A DNA stretch of 64,000 bases from the NCBI RefSeq assembly GCF_022836935.1, contig NZ_CP083239.1, positions 1,677,501-1,741,500 on the forward strand, given 5' to 3'. This DNA is from Ancylobacter polymorphus (lineage in GTDB: Bacteria > Pseudomonadota > Alphaproteobacteria > Rhizobiales > Xanthobacteraceae). Of the stretch, positions 37,266 through 51,950 are shown in pieces (positions within the stretch are counted from its first letter, which is position 1; each line of letters opens with the position of its first letter). Made by a program: the position numbers and the translations under genes. The notes under the pieces were generated by a model that was given only the letters and a program-made list of their open reading frames with translations, made no database searches and was not told where the DNA came from.

Positions 37266-38666
37266 TCACATGTGGATGGCGCGCTTCTCCACCGCCATGG
37301 CCGCTTCCTTCACCGCTTCCGAGCGGGTCGGGTGGGCGTGGCAGGTGCGGGCGAGATCCTCCGACGAGCCGCCGAACTCCATCAGCACCGCGCATTCATG
37401 GATCAGCTCGCCGGCTTCCGAGCCGATGATATGCGCGCCGAGCACGCGGTCGGTGGTGGCGTCGGCGAGGATTTTCACGAACCCGTCCGTCTCGTCATTG
37501 GCCTTGGCGCGGCCATTGGCGAGGAAGGGGAACTTGCCGACCGTGTAGGCGATGCCGGCCTGCTTCAGCTCTTCCTCGGTCTTGCCGACCGAAGCCACTT
37601 CCGGGAAGGTGTACACCACCGCCGGAATCACGTCGTAATTCACATGGCCGGCCTGTCCCGCGAGGAGTTCAGCCAGCGCCACGCCCTCGTCTTCAGCCTT
37701 GTGCGCCAGCATCGGACCGGCAATGGCGTCGCCAATGGCGAAGATGCCGGGGATATTGGTGCGGTAATAGTGGTCGGTGACGACGCGCCCGCGGCTGTCC
37801 TTCTCGACGCCGAGCGCCTCCAGCCCCAGCCCTTCCGTATAGGGCACGCGGCCGATGGCGACGAGCACCACATCGGCCTCCAGCGTCTGCGCCTCGCCGC
37901 CGGCGGCGGGCTCGACCGAGACCTTCAGCGTCTCGCCGGAGCTGTCGACGCCGGTGACCTTGGCGCCCAGCTTGAACGCCACGCCCTGCTTCTCCAGGAT
38001 TCGCTGGAACGACTTGGCGACCTCATTGTCCATGCCGGGCAGGATGCGGTCGAGATATTCGACCACGGTGACCTCAGCGCCAAGGCGGCGCCACACGCTG
38101 CCCAGTTCCAGCCCGATGACGCCGGCGCCGACGACGAGCAGCTTGCCCGGCACCTTCTCCAGCGCGATGGCACCGGTCGAGGAGACGATGCGGGTCTCGT
38201 CGATGGCGATGCCGGGAAGCTTGGCCACATCCGAGCCGGTGGCGATGACGATGGCCTTGGTCTCCAGCGTCTGCTGCGAACCGTCCGCCATGGCGACATC
38301 GACCTTGCCCGCTGCGGGGATGCTCGCCGTGCCGTGGAAGGTGTCGATCTTGTTCTTCTTCATCAGGAAGGCGACGCCCTTGGTGTTGCCTTCCACCGCC
38401 TGATCCTTGAAGCCCAGAAACGCTTTGTGATCGAGCTCGGGCGTGCCGACCTTGATGCCCATCTTGGCGAAATGGTGCCCGGCCTCCTCGAAGCGGTGCG
38501 AGGCGTGCAGCAGCGCCTTGGAGGGAACGCAGCCAATGTTGAGGCAGGTGCCGCCGAAGGTGGCGCGCTTCTCGACCACCGCGACCTTGAGCCCGAGCTG
38601 GGCGGCGCGGATGGCGCACACATAGCCGCCGGGGCCGGTGCCGATGACGACAAGATCGTAGGACAT
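37266..38666 (-). CDS. lpdA: Dihydrolipoyl dehydrogenase (E3)
   Basis: E3 reoxidises dihydrolipoamide of the 2-oxoglutarate dehydrogenase complex. The 466-residue protein has the FAD motif [10 protein letters not shown] (residues 9-18), the redox disulfide Cys41/Cys46 in [13 protein letters not shown], a central NAD motif [10 protein letters not shown] and the C-terminal HAHPTRSE with the catalytic histidine. It follows sucB by 66 bases; that gap contains a GAGCGGC/GCCGCTC hairpin. It belongs to the sucA-sucB-lpdA group. Confidence 0.97.
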   Translation of the reverse strand: MSYDLVVIGTGPGGYVCAIRAAQLGLKVAVVEKRATFGGTCLNIGCVPSKALLHASHRFEEAGHHFAKMGIKVGTPELDHKAFLGFKDQAVEGNTKGVAFLMKKNKIDTFHGTASIPAAGKVDVAMADGSQQTLETKAIVIATGSDVAKLPGIAIDETRIVSSTGAIALEKVPGKLLVVGAGVIGLELGSVWRRLGAEVTVVEYLDRILPGMDNEVAKSFQRILEKQGVAFKLGAKVTGVDSSGETLKVSVEPAAGGEAQTLEADVVLVAIGRVPYTEGLGLEALGVEKDSRGRVVTDHYYRTNIPGIFAIGDAIAGPMLAHKAEDEGVALAELLAGQAGHVNYDVIPAVVYTFPEVASVGKTEEELKQAGIAYTVGKFPFLANGRAKANDETDGFVKILADATTDRVLGAHIIGSEAGELIHECAVLMEFGGSSEDLARTCHAHPTRSEAVKEAAMAVEKRAIHM

Positions 38667-38732
38667 GTTGCTACCCGTTGAGGGGAGCGGCCGGACCGGG
38701 CCAGCCGCTCGGAAGAAGAAGGCGACGGCCGA

Positions 38733-39983
38733 TCACAGATCCAGCACGAGGCGGGTCGGGTCTTCGAGGGCTTCCTTGACGCGGACCAGGAAGGTCACCG
38801 CGCCCTTGCCGTCGACGATGCGGTGATCGTAGCTCAGCGCCAGATACATCATCGGCCGGGCGACGATCTGGCCCTTCACCACCACCGGGCGCTCCTCGAT
38901 GCGGTGCATGCCGAGAATGCCCGACTGCGGCGCGTTGAGGATCGGCGTCGACATCAGCGAGCCGTAGATGCCGCCATTGGTGATGGTGAACGTGCCGCCC
39001 TGCATGTCCTCAATGCCGAGCTTGCCGTCACGCGCCTTGCGGCCGAGGCCGGCAATGGCCTTCTCGATGCCAGCCACGGAAAGCTGGTCGGCGTCGCGCA
39101 CCACGGGAACCACAAGGCCCTTGTCGGTGCCGACGGCGATGCCGATGTGGTAGTAGTTCTTATAAACCAGATCGGTGCCGTCGATCTCGGCATTGACCTC
39201 GGGCACGTCCTTCAGGGCCTGGATGACCGCCTTGGTGAAGAAGCCCATGAAGCCGAGCTTCACGCCGTGCTTCTTCTCGAACACGTCCTTGTACTGCGCG
39301 CGAAGGCTCATCACCGCCGACATGTCGACATCGTTGAAGGTGGTGAGCATCGCCGCCGTGTCCTGCGCGTCCTTGAGACGGCGGGCGATGGTCTGGCGCA
39401 GCTTGGTCATCTTCACGCGCTCTTCGCGCGCGGCGTCGTCCGGCGCGGAGGGCGCGCGCGGGGCGGCCGGGGCGCGGGCGGCGGCGGGCGCCGGCGCGGC
39501 GGCCAGAGCCGCGAGCATGTCGCCCTTGGTCACGCGCGCATCCTTGCCGGTGCCGGCGAGCATGGCCGGGTTCAGCCCGCTCTCCGCCGCCAGCTTGGCG
39601 ACGGCCGGGCCGTTGGAACCGGCCGGCGCGGCTGCCGGGGCCGGAGCCGGAGCTTCAGCCTTGGGCGCTTCCGCCTTGGGGCCCTCAGCCTTGGGCGCTT
39701 CCGCCTTGACGGGTGCCGCGGCGGGCGCCGCCTTGGCCGCGCCGGAGCCTTCGCCGATGGAGCCGAGCAGCGCGCCGACGCCGACCGTTTCGCCATCCTT
39801 GGCGATGATCTCCGAGAGCACGCCGGCCGAGGGTGCGGGCACCTCGATCGTGACCTTGTCGGTCTCCAGCTCGACGATCGGCTCGTCGGCGGCGACAGTG
39901 TCGCCGGCCTTCTTGAACCACTTGCCGATCGTTGCCTCGGTGACCGATTCGCCCAACGTCGGAACGCGGATCTCGGTGGCCAT
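38733..39983 (-). CDS. sucB: Dihydrolipoyllysine succinyltransferase (E2 of 2-oxoglutarate dehydrogenase)
   Basis: The 416-residue E2 has one N-terminal lipoyl domain with the lipoyl Lys43 in [12 protein letters not shown] flexible linker of [19 protein letters not shown] repeats follows, then the E3-binding domain ([13 protein letters not shown]) and the catalytic domain ending with [10 protein letters not shown], which holds the active His and Asp. It transfers succinyl groups to CoA. It is preceded by sucA (77 bases) and followed by lpdA. Confidence 0.97.
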   Translation of the reverse strand: MATEIRVPTLGESVTEATIGKWFKKAGDTVAADEPIVELETDKVTIEVPAPSAGVLSEIIAKDGETVGVGALLGSIGEGSGAAKAAPAAAPVKAEAPKAEGPKAEAPKAEAPAPAPAAAPAGSNGPAVAKLAAESGLNPAMLAGTGKDARVTKGDMLAALAAAPAPAAARAPAAPRAPSAPDDAAREERVKMTKLRQTIARRLKDAQDTAAMLTTFNDVDMSAVMSLRAQYKDVFEKKHGVKLGFMGFFTKAVIQALKDVPEVNAEIDGTDLVYKNYYHIGIAVGTDKGLVVPVVRDADQLSVAGIEKAIAGLGRKARDGKLGIEDMQGGTFTITNGGIYGSLMSTPILNAPQSGILGMHRIEERPVVVKGQIVARPMMYLALSYDHRIVDGKGAVTFLVRVKEALEDPTRLVLDL

Positions 39984-40060
39984 GCTCGTTCTTCCTCACC
40001 GTTTGCCGGCTACGGGGCCGGCACTCCCTCGGGTCTTGCGAATGCGGGTCGTCGGTCAGT

Positions 40061-43042
<2,982 letters not shown>

Positions 43043-43367
43043 CGTCGGCTCCTGGGGGGACCGGGTCGGGTCCGTTGGCAGTACTTTCGTGCCGTAGATC
43101 GCCTGCGGGCGTTGCCCGGGGCTGACTGCGGCGCCCTGCAGGGCGGGGCGAAAGTCGTAGGCTCTATATAGCCCTCGTATTCACTTCGGGAATGCCGCAG
43201 GAATGCGGCACGGGAATGCGAAAACGCGGACCATCATTCACAAGCAATAACGGCACCGGCACTTGACGCGCCAGCGGCGGGGGCTTCCCGCCGCCTCGAA
43301 ACGGCCCGATCGCCGTTCACGTCCTCGCGACGGGACTGTCCGCCCCGCCGCAGGCCGCTGGAAAAGC
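43043..43367. other. sucA-mdh intergenic region
   Basis: These 325 bases hold no gene. A palindromic TATATA box (43165-43170) and a CGGGAA/TTCCCG match 16 bases away suggest a sucA promoter. A TGCCGC...GCGGCA inverted repeat lies at about 43194-43211. No terminator is obvious after mdh. Confidence 0.45.
43165..43192 (-). promoter_or_regulatory. Candidate promoter of sucA
   Basis: On the minus strand TTCCCG (43192-43187) is followed after 16 bases by TATATA (43170-43165). The leader would be about 115 bases. The match to the -35 is poor, so this is tentative. Confidence 0.3.
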
Positions 43368-44483
<1,116 letters not shown>

Positions 44484-44509
44484 CTATCGGGAATGAGTCG
44501 GCGGTGGGT

Positions 44510-45229
44510 CTAATGTCGCCGGCTGGCGAGATCTTCCATGAGCTCGATCTGGATTGCCTGAATCTCCGCCAGCCGCTCCCATTGCCGGGTCAGCATGTGG
44601 TCGATCTTCTCGTGCAGATGGCGGATTTCCAGCTCGGCCTTGAGGTTGATGCGGTAATCATTCTCCGAGCGTTGCCGGTCTTTCTCCTCCTGACGCTTCT
44701 GGCTCATCATGATGACGGGCGCTTGAAGGGCGGCGATACAGGACAGCACCAGATTGAGGAGAATGAACGGGTAAGGGTCGAAGGCGCCCATCATCCCGGC
44801 GACGTTCAGCGCCATCCATATCATGATGAAGACGATGAACGAGATGATGAAGGTCCAGCTGCCGCCGAAGGAGGCGATGGCGTCGGCCGCGCGCTCGCCG
44901 AAAGTCCGGCCGCTTTCGATCTCCTCCTCGATGTTCTCGGTCAAGATGTCGTTGGCTGCCAGGCTGGCGATGACATCGTGGTCGAGCTGGCTGAGGTCGC
45001 CGCGCTCCGCCTTCAGCGTGTCGGCGATATAGGCGGCGCGCTCCTTCGCCAGCGCCTTGCGGGAGATGTAGGCGTCAGGGGCGATGTCGGGATGGAGCGC
45101 CTTTATGTGATCGGCGAGGCCGGGTCGCAGCATGTCGAGGCGCAGGCCGTCTCGTGCGGAAACCACATTGCCGGTGAGGGCGCAGGTATGGTGTGCCGTC
45201 TCGTGGGATGTCTTGGGTCGGCGGCTCAT
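44510..45229 (-). CDS. DUF1003 membrane protein
   Basis: The 239-residue protein has a soluble N-terminal domain with the HTCALTG cysteine and lysine-rich segments, two membrane helices (TFIISFIVFIMIWMALNVAG and PFILLNLVLSCIAALQAPVIM) and a charged helical tail predicted to be a coiled coil. This arrangement is DUF1003. Its function is unknown. It lies 67 bases after the zapE stop on the same strand. Confidence 0.9.
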   Translation of the reverse strand: MSRRPKTSHETAHHTCALTGNVVSARDGLRLDMLRPGLADHIKALHPDIAPDAYISRKALAKERAAYIADTLKAERGDLSQLDHDVIASLAANDILTENIEEEIESGRTFGERAADAIASFGGSWTFIISFIVFIMIWMALNVAGMMGAFDPYPFILLNLVLSCIAALQAPVIMMSQKRQEEKDRQRSENDYRINLKAELEIRHLHEKIDHMLTRQWERLAEIQAIQIELMEDLASRRH

Positions 45230-45296
45230 GGGCGAGCGTCCGGATCAGGGCAGGGAGGTGCGGAGCGACCCGCAGAGGTTCAATGCCGTTTGCCTA

Positions 45297-46517
45297 TCAG
45301 GTTTCGACCAGTCCGGTGGTGTTGCCGCTCGCCTGCGAGTCGCCACGGCCGTGCGGACGAGCAATGTAGTCTTCCGAGCGCATCTCGTGCAGGCGCGAGA
45401 CGGTGCGCGCCCACTCGAAGGCTTCCGCCCCTTCGGTGCCGAGATAGAGCTGCTCCGGCTCGGCCTCCGCGGAGGCGACGACCTTCACGCCCTTCTCGTA
45501 GAATTCGTCGATCAGCGTGATGAAGCGCTTGGCCTCGTTGCGCCGGTCCTGGTCGAGGCGCGGAATGTGCTCGATGAGGATGGTGTGGTAGGTCCGTGCC
45601 AGCCGCAGATAGTCCGTCGCTCCGAGCGGCACGCCGCACAGGTTCTCGAATGAAAATCGTGCCGCGCCGCCGCCGGCGCGCGGCACGGTGAGCGTGCGTC
45701 CACCCGAGGCCAGGCTGGCGGGGGCGCCGCCGTCGACGCCCGCCACGCGGTGCCAGACCTTGTCCATCTCGCGGTCGACATCGGCCATGGTCTCGTGCGC
45801 GGCTGGCACATACCAGGTGCGCACGCCGCCGAGCTTTTCCATGCGGTAGTCGGTGGGCGATTCGATGCGCACCACTTCCATGTGCTCTTCGATCATGGCG
45901 ATGAAGGGCAGGAACAGCGCGCGGTTGAGGCCGCCTTCATAGAGATCGTGCGGGGCGACATTGGAGGTGGCGACGATCACCACGCCAAGGTCGAACAGCT
46001 TCTCGAACAGCCGGCCGAGGATCATCGCATCGGCGATGTCGGTGACGTGGAACTCGTCAAAACAGAGCAGCCATGCTTCTTCGTAAAGCGCGGCGGCGAC
46101 GATGGCGATGGGGTCGCCATCCTTGATGCGGCCCGCCTTCATGTCCGTGCGCACCTGAAAGATGCGGGCATGCACATCGGCCATGAATTCGTGGAAATGC
46201 GCGCGCCGCTTGCGCTTGCGGACCGCGACGCTCTCATAGAACAGGTCGACCAGCATGGTCTTGCCGCGGCCGACCGCGCCGTGAATGTAGAGCCCGCGCA
46301 CGCGGGGAATGCTGTCCTCGCGCCGCGCGAATAGCCAGCCGAGAGCCGAGGACTTGCGCGCGAGGCGACGGGAGGCGATGCGCTGCTCCAGCGCCGCCAG
46401 CGCGCCGACCACCCGTGCCTGGCCGGCATCGGGCGAGATGTCGCCGGCCGCCATGCGGGCGACATATCGCGCAGCGAGCACGGATCCACCCGCTTCCGCC
46501 GCCACCGTTTCCGCCAT
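45297..46517 (-). CDS. zapE: Cell division protein ZapE (AFG1-like AAA ATPase)
   Basis: ZapE binds FtsZ and, like yeast Afg1, may act on respiratory-complex subunits. The 406-residue protein starts at ATG 46517. It has a Walker A motif GAVGRGKT at 80-87, a Walker B-like LLCFDEFHVTDIADAM and the conserved FHEFMADVH. The region upstream of this ATG in the same frame is unlikely coding. zapE near mdh and suc is a usual alphaproteobacterial neighbourhood. Confidence 0.93.
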   Translation of the reverse strand: MAETVAAEAGGSVLAARYVARMAAGDISPDAGQARVVGALAALEQRIASRRLARKSSALGWLFARREDSIPRVRGLYIHGAVGRGKTMLVDLFYESVAVRKRKRRAHFHEFMADVHARIFQVRTDMKAGRIKDGDPIAIVAAALYEEAWLLCFDEFHVTDIADAMILGRLFEKLFDLGVVIVATSNVAPHDLYEGGLNRALFLPFIAMIEEHMEVVRIESPTDYRMEKLGGVRTWYVPAAHETMADVDREMDKVWHRVAGVDGGAPASLASGGRTLTVPRAGGGAARFSFENLCGVPLGATDYLRLARTYHTILIEHIPRLDQDRRNEAKRFITLIDEFYEKGVKVVASAEAEPEQLYLGTEGAEAFEWARTVSRLHEMRSEDYIARPHGRGDSQASGNTTGLVET

Positions 46518-46751
46518 ATCGGGCACCCCGCGATGTTGCGGCGCACGCTTAACCTCCCCGCGCCGTTGCGACAAGGGTCCCACTGCGGCAGGATGGCCCG
46601 GCGTCGTCAATCAGGCCCGATGCATGCGCTTAATGCATGGCTGAGCTGCGGGAACCAAGGGGCGCGTCACAGCATTAACACGATCGCGCCTTGACGCTGT
46701 CCCCCTGCCGCCGCCACACTCGCAATCATGTGATGACAGGCGGGCACCGGC

Positions 46752-47636
46752 ATGCACAGGCACGTGTGGGGCGACTTCGGGACAAGAACGGCGGCCCTTT
46801 GCCTCGCTCTGGTCGGCATCTGCAGCTTGGCAATCGTGCCGGCCAAGGCCGGTCCGATCGAGAGCAAGAGCGCGGCATCCGCCAGCCTGCCGTCTTCCGC
46901 CATCATCATCGACAAGGACGACCGCCTCTCGCGTGACGACTATGCCCGCAGCTTCGGCCTGACACCGGCGGCCATGGCCTCACGCTTCGGTGCAACCGGG
47001 CTGGTGCGCTGCGGTTCGGCGGTGGGCACCGGCCAGCTCGTCGGGGCCAATAATGTGCTGGTGACCGCCGCGCATGTCCTGTTCGCACCCGGCGGCGAGC
47101 CGCGCGGAAGGGGCGCGGCCTGCACCTTCGAGATCAACACGGCCGGCGGGCGCCAGAAAATCGAGGTCGATGTCGACAAGGTGGTCTGCGGCGCGCGTCA
47201 GCCCTACACCCAGCCGGCGGTGAAAGACTGGGCGGTGGTACCGCTCGCGGCGCCCGCCAAGGGGGTGAAGCCCTATATGCCGGGTACGATGCCGGTTCCG
47301 GGCAATATCGTTCTGGCGGCGGCGGCGCGCAGTGGCGGCGTCGAGAGCTATTCGCTGCAGAACTGCCAAGCCCGCAAGGTGACCGCAACCGCGCCCGGTG
47401 GCCTGCGCGAAGTGGCCATTGACTGCGACGCCGAGGGCGGGGTGTCCGGTGCGGCGATCCTTTCGCCTGAGGGCGCCTTCCTGGGTGTCTATGTCGGCTT
47501 TCGCTCGGCCCACCCCGGCAAGGTCGGTCCCTTCTCGATGAGCCACTATAATTTCGGCCTGTCCGCCGAAGGCGGCCTGCGCGAGGCCATCGTCGACGTG
47601 GCGACGCGGGCCCAGAGCCTCAGCGCGAGCCGCTAG
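46752..47636 (+). CDS. Secreted trypsin-like serine protease
   Basis: The 294-residue protein has a signal peptide (to about residue 33, AKAG). A chymotrypsin-like domain follows with the triad His108 in VTAAHVLF, Asp159 in VKDWAVV and Ser232 in GGVSGA. Its oxyanion motif reads G-V-S-G in place of the canonical G-D-S-G. Cysteines 87, 146, 205 and 225 could form disulfides. It may act on envelope proteins; the substrate is unknown. It is transcribed alone. Confidence 0.88.
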   Translation: MHRHVWGDFGTRTAALCLALVGICSLAIVPAKAGPIESKSAASASLPSSAIIIDKDDRLSRDDYARSFGLTPAAMASRFGATGLVRCGSAVGTGQLVGANNVLVTAAHVLFAPGGEPRGRGAACTFEINTAGGRQKIEVDVDKVVCGARQPYTQPAVKDWAVVPLAAPAKGVKPYMPGTMPVPGNIVLAAAARSGGVESYSLQNCQARKVTATAPGGLREVAIDCDAEGGVSGAAILSPEGAFLGVYVGFRSAHPGKVGPFSMSHYNFGLSAEGGLREAIVDVATRAQSLSASR

Positions 47637-47858
47637 CGCGCCCTGGTCTCATCGCCGGCCCTGGGGTGCGGGTGCTTACCGATAGTCGTGCTCTCGCTTG
47701 CGGTGTAGAGTGATCATCTGTTCGCGACGGTCGCCGGTAACGGCGGCCTCGCTTGTGTCGCATGCAAGCCATGCAGATGCGGGAGTTGTCTCCTTGTGCG
47801 GTGCGCATATTTGTGTTGCGCCGCAATAAAGAACCGCGGTGCCGCTGAGGCCAAGCCG

Positions 47859-48521
47859 ATGACACTGCCCGTAAACGCTTCTTCTTCCGAGCCTGCCGCC
47901 GAGCCCATGGCCGCGCGCGCGACGGCGTCTCATGGCGCTGAACGCGTGGCCGGCCATATCCGCAAGCTGGTTCCGGCGGAACGCGAGTTGATCCTGGCGC
48001 ATCTGCTGCGCCTCGATCCGCTGAGCCGCTTCATGCGCTTCGGCGGCGTGGTGTCGGATGGCGCGCTGGCCCGCCATGCCACCCGCGTGGTGTCCGGCGA
48101 TGCCAGCGCGGTGGGCTATTTCATCGACGGTGAGCTGCGGGCGCTCGCCGAGCTGCATCCGCTTGGCCGGCGTGCGGGCAAGCCGGCGGCTGCGGAGGCC
48201 GCGTTCAGCGTCGAGCGGCCGTGGCAGGGCAGAGGCATCGGCTCGGCGCTGATGCGCCATCTGGTCCTGCTGGCGCAGAATCGCGGCATCGAGGAATTGC
48301 AGGTGGTGTTCCTTCCCAATAACGGGCCGATGCGCAATCTCGCGGTCCACCATGCCGCCGATCTCCAACTCGATGACGAGGAAATGGTGGGACGCATGCG
48401 CGCCCCGCGCGCCACTTTCTTCTCGCAGGCCCGCGAATTTATCGGCGACATCTTCGCCGTGCTGTTCTCCGCCGCCGACCTGCAGGAGCGGATGTTGCCG
48501 CCGCACCTGCGCGGCAATTGA
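47859..48521 (+). CDS. GNAT family N-acetyltransferase
   Basis: The 220-residue protein has a GNAT fold with motif A RPWQGRGIGSALMRHLVLLAQNRG, in which GRGIG binds acetyl-CoA. The polar N-terminal 35 residues are poorly conserved in appearance. The ATG at 47859 has GAGG upstream; a start 63 bases earlier is less likely. The N-terminal ILAHLLRLDPLSRFMRFGG is typical of a subfamily common in Rhizobiales. The substrate is unknown. Confidence 0.85.
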   Translation: MTLPVNASSSEPAAEPMAARATASHGAERVAGHIRKLVPAERELILAHLLRLDPLSRFMRFGGVVSDGALARHATRVVSGDASAVGYFIDGELRALAELHPLGRRAGKPAAAEAAFSVERPWQGRGIGSALMRHLVLLAQNRGIEELQVVFLPNNGPMRNLAVHHAADLQLDDEEMVGRMRAPRATFFSQAREFIGDIFAVLFSAADLQERMLPPHLRGN

Positions 48522-48635
48522 CGGCGCGCGGCGGCGCCGCTCTTGCAGCGCTCGCATGGCGGCGCCTGGCGGCCTTGACTTGGCCTTGATCGGGACTGAG
48601 ACAGGTCGGCCACTGGCTCCAATTGTCCTGGCCCT

Positions 48636-51182
48636 ATGTTCTCCAGCTTTTCCCCCGCCGTCTCGTCTGCCACCGCGCGCCGCACCGCCGCGCCGCGCCC
48701 AGGCTTGATCCTGTCCGTCGTGCCGCCGTTCGCGCGGCTGATGCTGGCCGCTCTCGTCGCTCTGGTCGTATTGGTGGGTGCTGGCGCTGGCTTCGCGCAG
48801 ATCCCGCCCGAACAGCAGCAGGTGCAGGAAAAGCTGGAAGGCCAGCGCGCCATTGTCGATGGCGTGGAAGCGGCGCTTGGGCGTGACGGACTGCGCTCCA
48901 GCGATCTCGACGATCTTCGCGCCCGGCTCGATCCCGTACGGGCGGACCTCACAACGGGCATCGCCGCGCTGGACCCGCTGCTGGCCAATCTGAACCACCG
49001 CGTGAAGGAAATCGGGCCCAAGCCCGCCGACGACGCCCCGGCCGAAAGCGCTTCCATCACCGCCGAGCGCGACGCGCTCTCCGCCCGCGCGGCCGAACTC
49101 GATGCCGTGCTCAAACAGGCCAAGCTGTTGAAGGTGCGGGCGGACCAGCTGTCGGATCGCATCACCAGCCGGCGGCGGGCGCTGTTCACGGACCAGTTGC
49201 TCGCCCGGTCCTACAGCGTGCTTGATCCCTCGCTCTGGCTGGCAGCGGCGGCGGCGGTGCCGATTGAACTGCGCGGGGTCAACTATCTTCTCAGCGATTG
49301 GGCGGCCTATGCCAATGCCCGCATGCAGCCGATCGGCCAGATCGCCATCGGCCTCGCCTCCCTGCTTATCGTCGGGCTGATCTTCGTCGCACGCAGCGTG
49401 GTGGCGCGCCCGATCCGCCGTGCGGAACTCGGCGTGGATGGGGCGCCGATCTCACGGCTGCGGGCGTGCAGCCTGTCGGCGCTGGTCGCCATTCTGCGCA
49501 TGGCGGCAGGGCCGCTGGCCGCCACCGCCGTTCTGGCGCTGTTGAACGGTTTTGACCTTCTGCCGTCCCGCGTGAATGAAATCGCGCAGGGGCTTCTGCT
49601 CGCTATCTCGATCGTTGCCATCGGCGTCGGCCTGCTCGACGGGGCGCTGGCGCCGCGCGAGCCGCAGCGCCGCGTCGTGCCACTGTCGAATGAGATCGCG
49701 GGCCTGATCTTCCGCTTTGCCTCGATCGGCTTGTGGATTTTGGCGGTCGCGGTGACGCTGGGCGCCTTCCATCGCGCTCTGGTGGTTCCAGTGCCGCTTT
49801 CGGTCGCGACCAGCGCTGCGATGTCGCTCTGCCTCGTGCTGGTCGCCTCGCGCAGCATGCGGGCGCTGAATGCGCTCTCCGGCGATAGCGACGAGGATAT
49901 CACCGACGCCAAGGCCGGGGCCGCCAAGGAAACCGCCGCCCCGACGGCGGATGCCGGCGAGGTGCCGTCGTCCTCCCTGCTCAACTGGATCAAGTTTCCC
50001 TTCTGGATCCTGAACCTCACCGTCGTCGGCGCGCTGGTGATCGGCTATGTGAGCTTCGCAAGCTTCCTGTCGTCGCGGGCGCTGATCGCCGTCGTGATGG
50101 CGGGCACGCTCTATCTCGTGGTCGCCCTGATCAACTCGCTGTTCATCGATGCACTGGCGACCGGCCCGCGCGCCCGCCATGCCGCGAAGCTGATCGGCGT
50201 GCGGCCGGCAAGCCTCGAACTTCTCGCCGTGCTGACGGCGGGCCTTTTGAAGGCGGTGGCGATCATCGGTATCGTCATCCTCACGGTCGGGACCTTCGGC
50301 ACCTCCACCTCCGATCTCGCCGATATTGCGAGCCGTGTCACGCTCGGCTTTACCATCGGCAATTCGACGGTCGCCATCGGCGATATTCTGAGCGCGCTGC
50401 TCTTCCTGGCGGTCGGCATCGTCATCGCCCGCGCCATCCAGCGCTGGTTCGCGGTGGCGATCCTGCCGAAGACCGCGTTCGACCAGGGTCTGCAGAACTC
50501 CATCGCCACCATCATCGGCTATATCGGCTCCATCACCGTCATCGCGATGGCGATGGGCCAACTGGGGCTGAACCTTGAGAACATCGCGCTTGTCGCCGGT
50601 GCGCTCTCGGTCGGTATCGGCTTTGGCCTCCAGTCCATCGTGTCGAACTTCGTCTCCGGCCTGATCCTGCTTGCCGAGCGGCCGATCCGGGTCGGCGACA
50701 CCATCGCGGTGAAGGGCGAGGAAGGCTATGTGCGGCGCATCAGCGTGCGCGCGACCGAGATCGAGACCTTCGATCGTGCGGCGGTGCTGATCCCCAATTC
50801 TGATCTCATTACCGGCATGGTGAAGAACTTCACCCACGCGAACACCACCGGGCGGGTCATCGTCGCCGTCAACGTCGCCTATGATGCGGATGCCGACGAG
50901 GTGCGCGACATTTTGATCGGCTGCGCCTGCGACCACCCGCAGGTGCTGCGGTCGCCGCCGCCGCGCGTGTTTCTGATGGCGTTCGGCGACAGCTATCTCA
51001 AATTCGAGCTGCGCTGCGTCGTGGCCAATGTCGACTATGCGCTGACCGTGAAGAGCGACCTGCATTTCGCCGTGCTCGACCGGCTGAAGGCGGCGAAGAT
51101 CGGTATTCCCTATACGCCCTGGAGCATCTATCGCGGCGGGCGGATCGGGGAGGAGCCGGCGGCCGGGGATGACGGCGCCTGA
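48636..51182 (+). CDS. Mechanosensitive channel (MscS family) with DUF3772 domain
   Basis: The 848-residue protein has a signal-like hydrophobic N-terminus (to about residue 55) and a DUF3772 periplasmic domain rich in heptad-like helices (about 55-200). Several membrane helices follow, then the MscS core. The pore helix and following segment are LENIALVAGALSVGIGFGLQSI, then VSNFVSGLILLAERPIRVGDTIAV, near residues 645-690. It would release solutes when membrane tension rises. The predicted start ATG at 48636 has no clear ribosome-binding site. Confidence 0.93.
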   Translation: MFSSFSPAVSSATARRTAAPRPGLILSVVPPFARLMLAALVALVVLVGAGAGFAQIPPEQQQVQEKLEGQRAIVDGVEAALGRDGLRSSDLDDLRARLDPVRADLTTGIAALDPLLANLNHRVKEIGPKPADDAPAESASITAERDALSARAAELDAVLKQAKLLKVRADQLSDRITSRRRALFTDQLLARSYSVLDPSLWLAAAAAVPIELRGVNYLLSDWAAYANARMQPIGQIAIGLASLLIVGLIFVARSVVARPIRRAELGVDGAPISRLRACSLSALVAILRMAAGPLAATAVLALLNGFDLLPSRVNEIAQGLLLAISIVAIGVGLLDGALAPREPQRRVVPLSNEIAGLIFRFASIGLWILAVAVTLGAFHRALVVPVPLSVATSAAMSLCLVLVASRSMRALNALSGDSDEDITDAKAGAAKETAAPTADAGEVPSSSLLNWIKFPFWILNLTVVGALVIGYVSFASFLSSRALIAVVMAGTLYLVVALINSLFIDALATGPRARHAAKLIGVRPASLELLAVLTAGLLKAVAIIGIVILTVGTFGTSTSDLADIASRVTLGFTIGNSTVAIGDILSALLFLAVGIVIARAIQRWFAVAILPKTAFDQGLQNSIATIIGYIGSITVIAMAMGQLGLNLENIALVAGALSVGIGFGLQSIVSNFVSGLILLAERPIRVGDTIAVKGEEGYVRRISVRATEIETFDRAAVLIPNSDLITGMVKNFTHANTTGRVIVAVNVAYDADADEVRDILIGCACDHPQVLRSPPPRVFLMAFGDSYLKFELRCVVANVDYALTVKSDLHFAVLDRLKAAKIGIPYTPWSIYRGGRIGEEPAAGDDGA

Positions 51183-51295
51183 TCATTCTGGTGACCCGAC
51201 CGACCGACGGCGTGCGCGTTAGCGATTGGTTTACCGATCCGGGCGGATCAATCGTGCCCGGATTTCCCGTCTCCGCTCCTGCTTGAGAGTGTCGC

Positions 51296-51925
51296 ATGTC
51301 CTTGCCGCTGAAGCGCCTCGCCGGCCTCCTGCTGGTGCCCCTCCTGCTGGCGGCCTGCGCCGCCGGCCCCACCACCGTGCCGGTGGACGAGACCTTTTAT
51401 GCCAATATCGCCAAGGGCGGCGCCCTTGACCCCCAGGCGGCGGCCAACCTGATCAGCGACTATCGGCGCGGGCGCGGCCTGCCGGCGGTGACGATCGACC
51501 CGGTGTTGATGACGGTGGCCGAACGGCAGGCCAAGGCGATGGCGGCGGCGGACCAGCTCTCGCACAATATCGGTGGCCGTGGTCTCACCACAAGGCTGAA
51601 GGCAGCGGGGTTCAGCGGGCTGAGGGCGGCGGAGAATGTCGGCGCCGGCTATCACACGCTGGCGGAGGCGTTCTCGGGCTGGCGCGACTCGCCTTCCCAC
51701 AACAAGAACATGTTGCTGCCCGGCGCGACCCGGCTCGGCATCGCCGCGGTGCGGTCGCCGCGCAGCAAGTACAGCGTCTACTGGGCGATGGTGATCGCGG
51801 TGCCGGACCCGAAGGCCGAGGCGGCCGAGGCGGCAGCGGCGAACCCGGCCGGCGCGTCCGCCAGCGCACCGGCGGCGGGCGGCACGCAGGTTCTGCTCAA
51901 CGGCGCGCCGATCTCCGGGCAGTAG
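51296..51925 (+). CDS. CAP/SCP-domain lipoprotein
   Basis: The 209-residue protein has a lipoprotein signal ending in LLAAC (Cys21) and a bacterial CAP (SCP/TAPS) domain: LISDYRRGRGLPAVTIDPVLMTVA, LSHNIGG, and SGWRDSPSHNKNMLLPGATRLGIAAV. The last 45 residues are Ala/Gly/Ser-rich and probably disordered. CAP proteins bind sterols or other lipids, or act at the cell wall. The role in this organism is unknown. The next gene converges 25 bases after the stop. Confidence 0.88.
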   Translation: MSLPLKRLAGLLLVPLLLAACAAGPTTVPVDETFYANIAKGGALDPQAAANLISDYRRGRGLPAVTIDPVLMTVAERQAKAMAAADQLSHNIGGRGLTTRLKAAGFSGLRAAENVGAGYHTLAEAFSGWRDSPSHNKNMLLPGATRLGIAAVRSPRSKYSVYWAMVIAVPDPKAEAAEAAAANPAGASASAPAAGGTQVLLNGAPISGQ

Positions 51926-51950
51926 GCTCAGCGCCGGCCGGCGCTCGCCC

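Noticed and set aside
49452..51065. A 537-residue frame opposite the MscS gene
   Set aside because: It is His/Asp/Arg-rich low-complexity shadow sequence within an intact channel gene.
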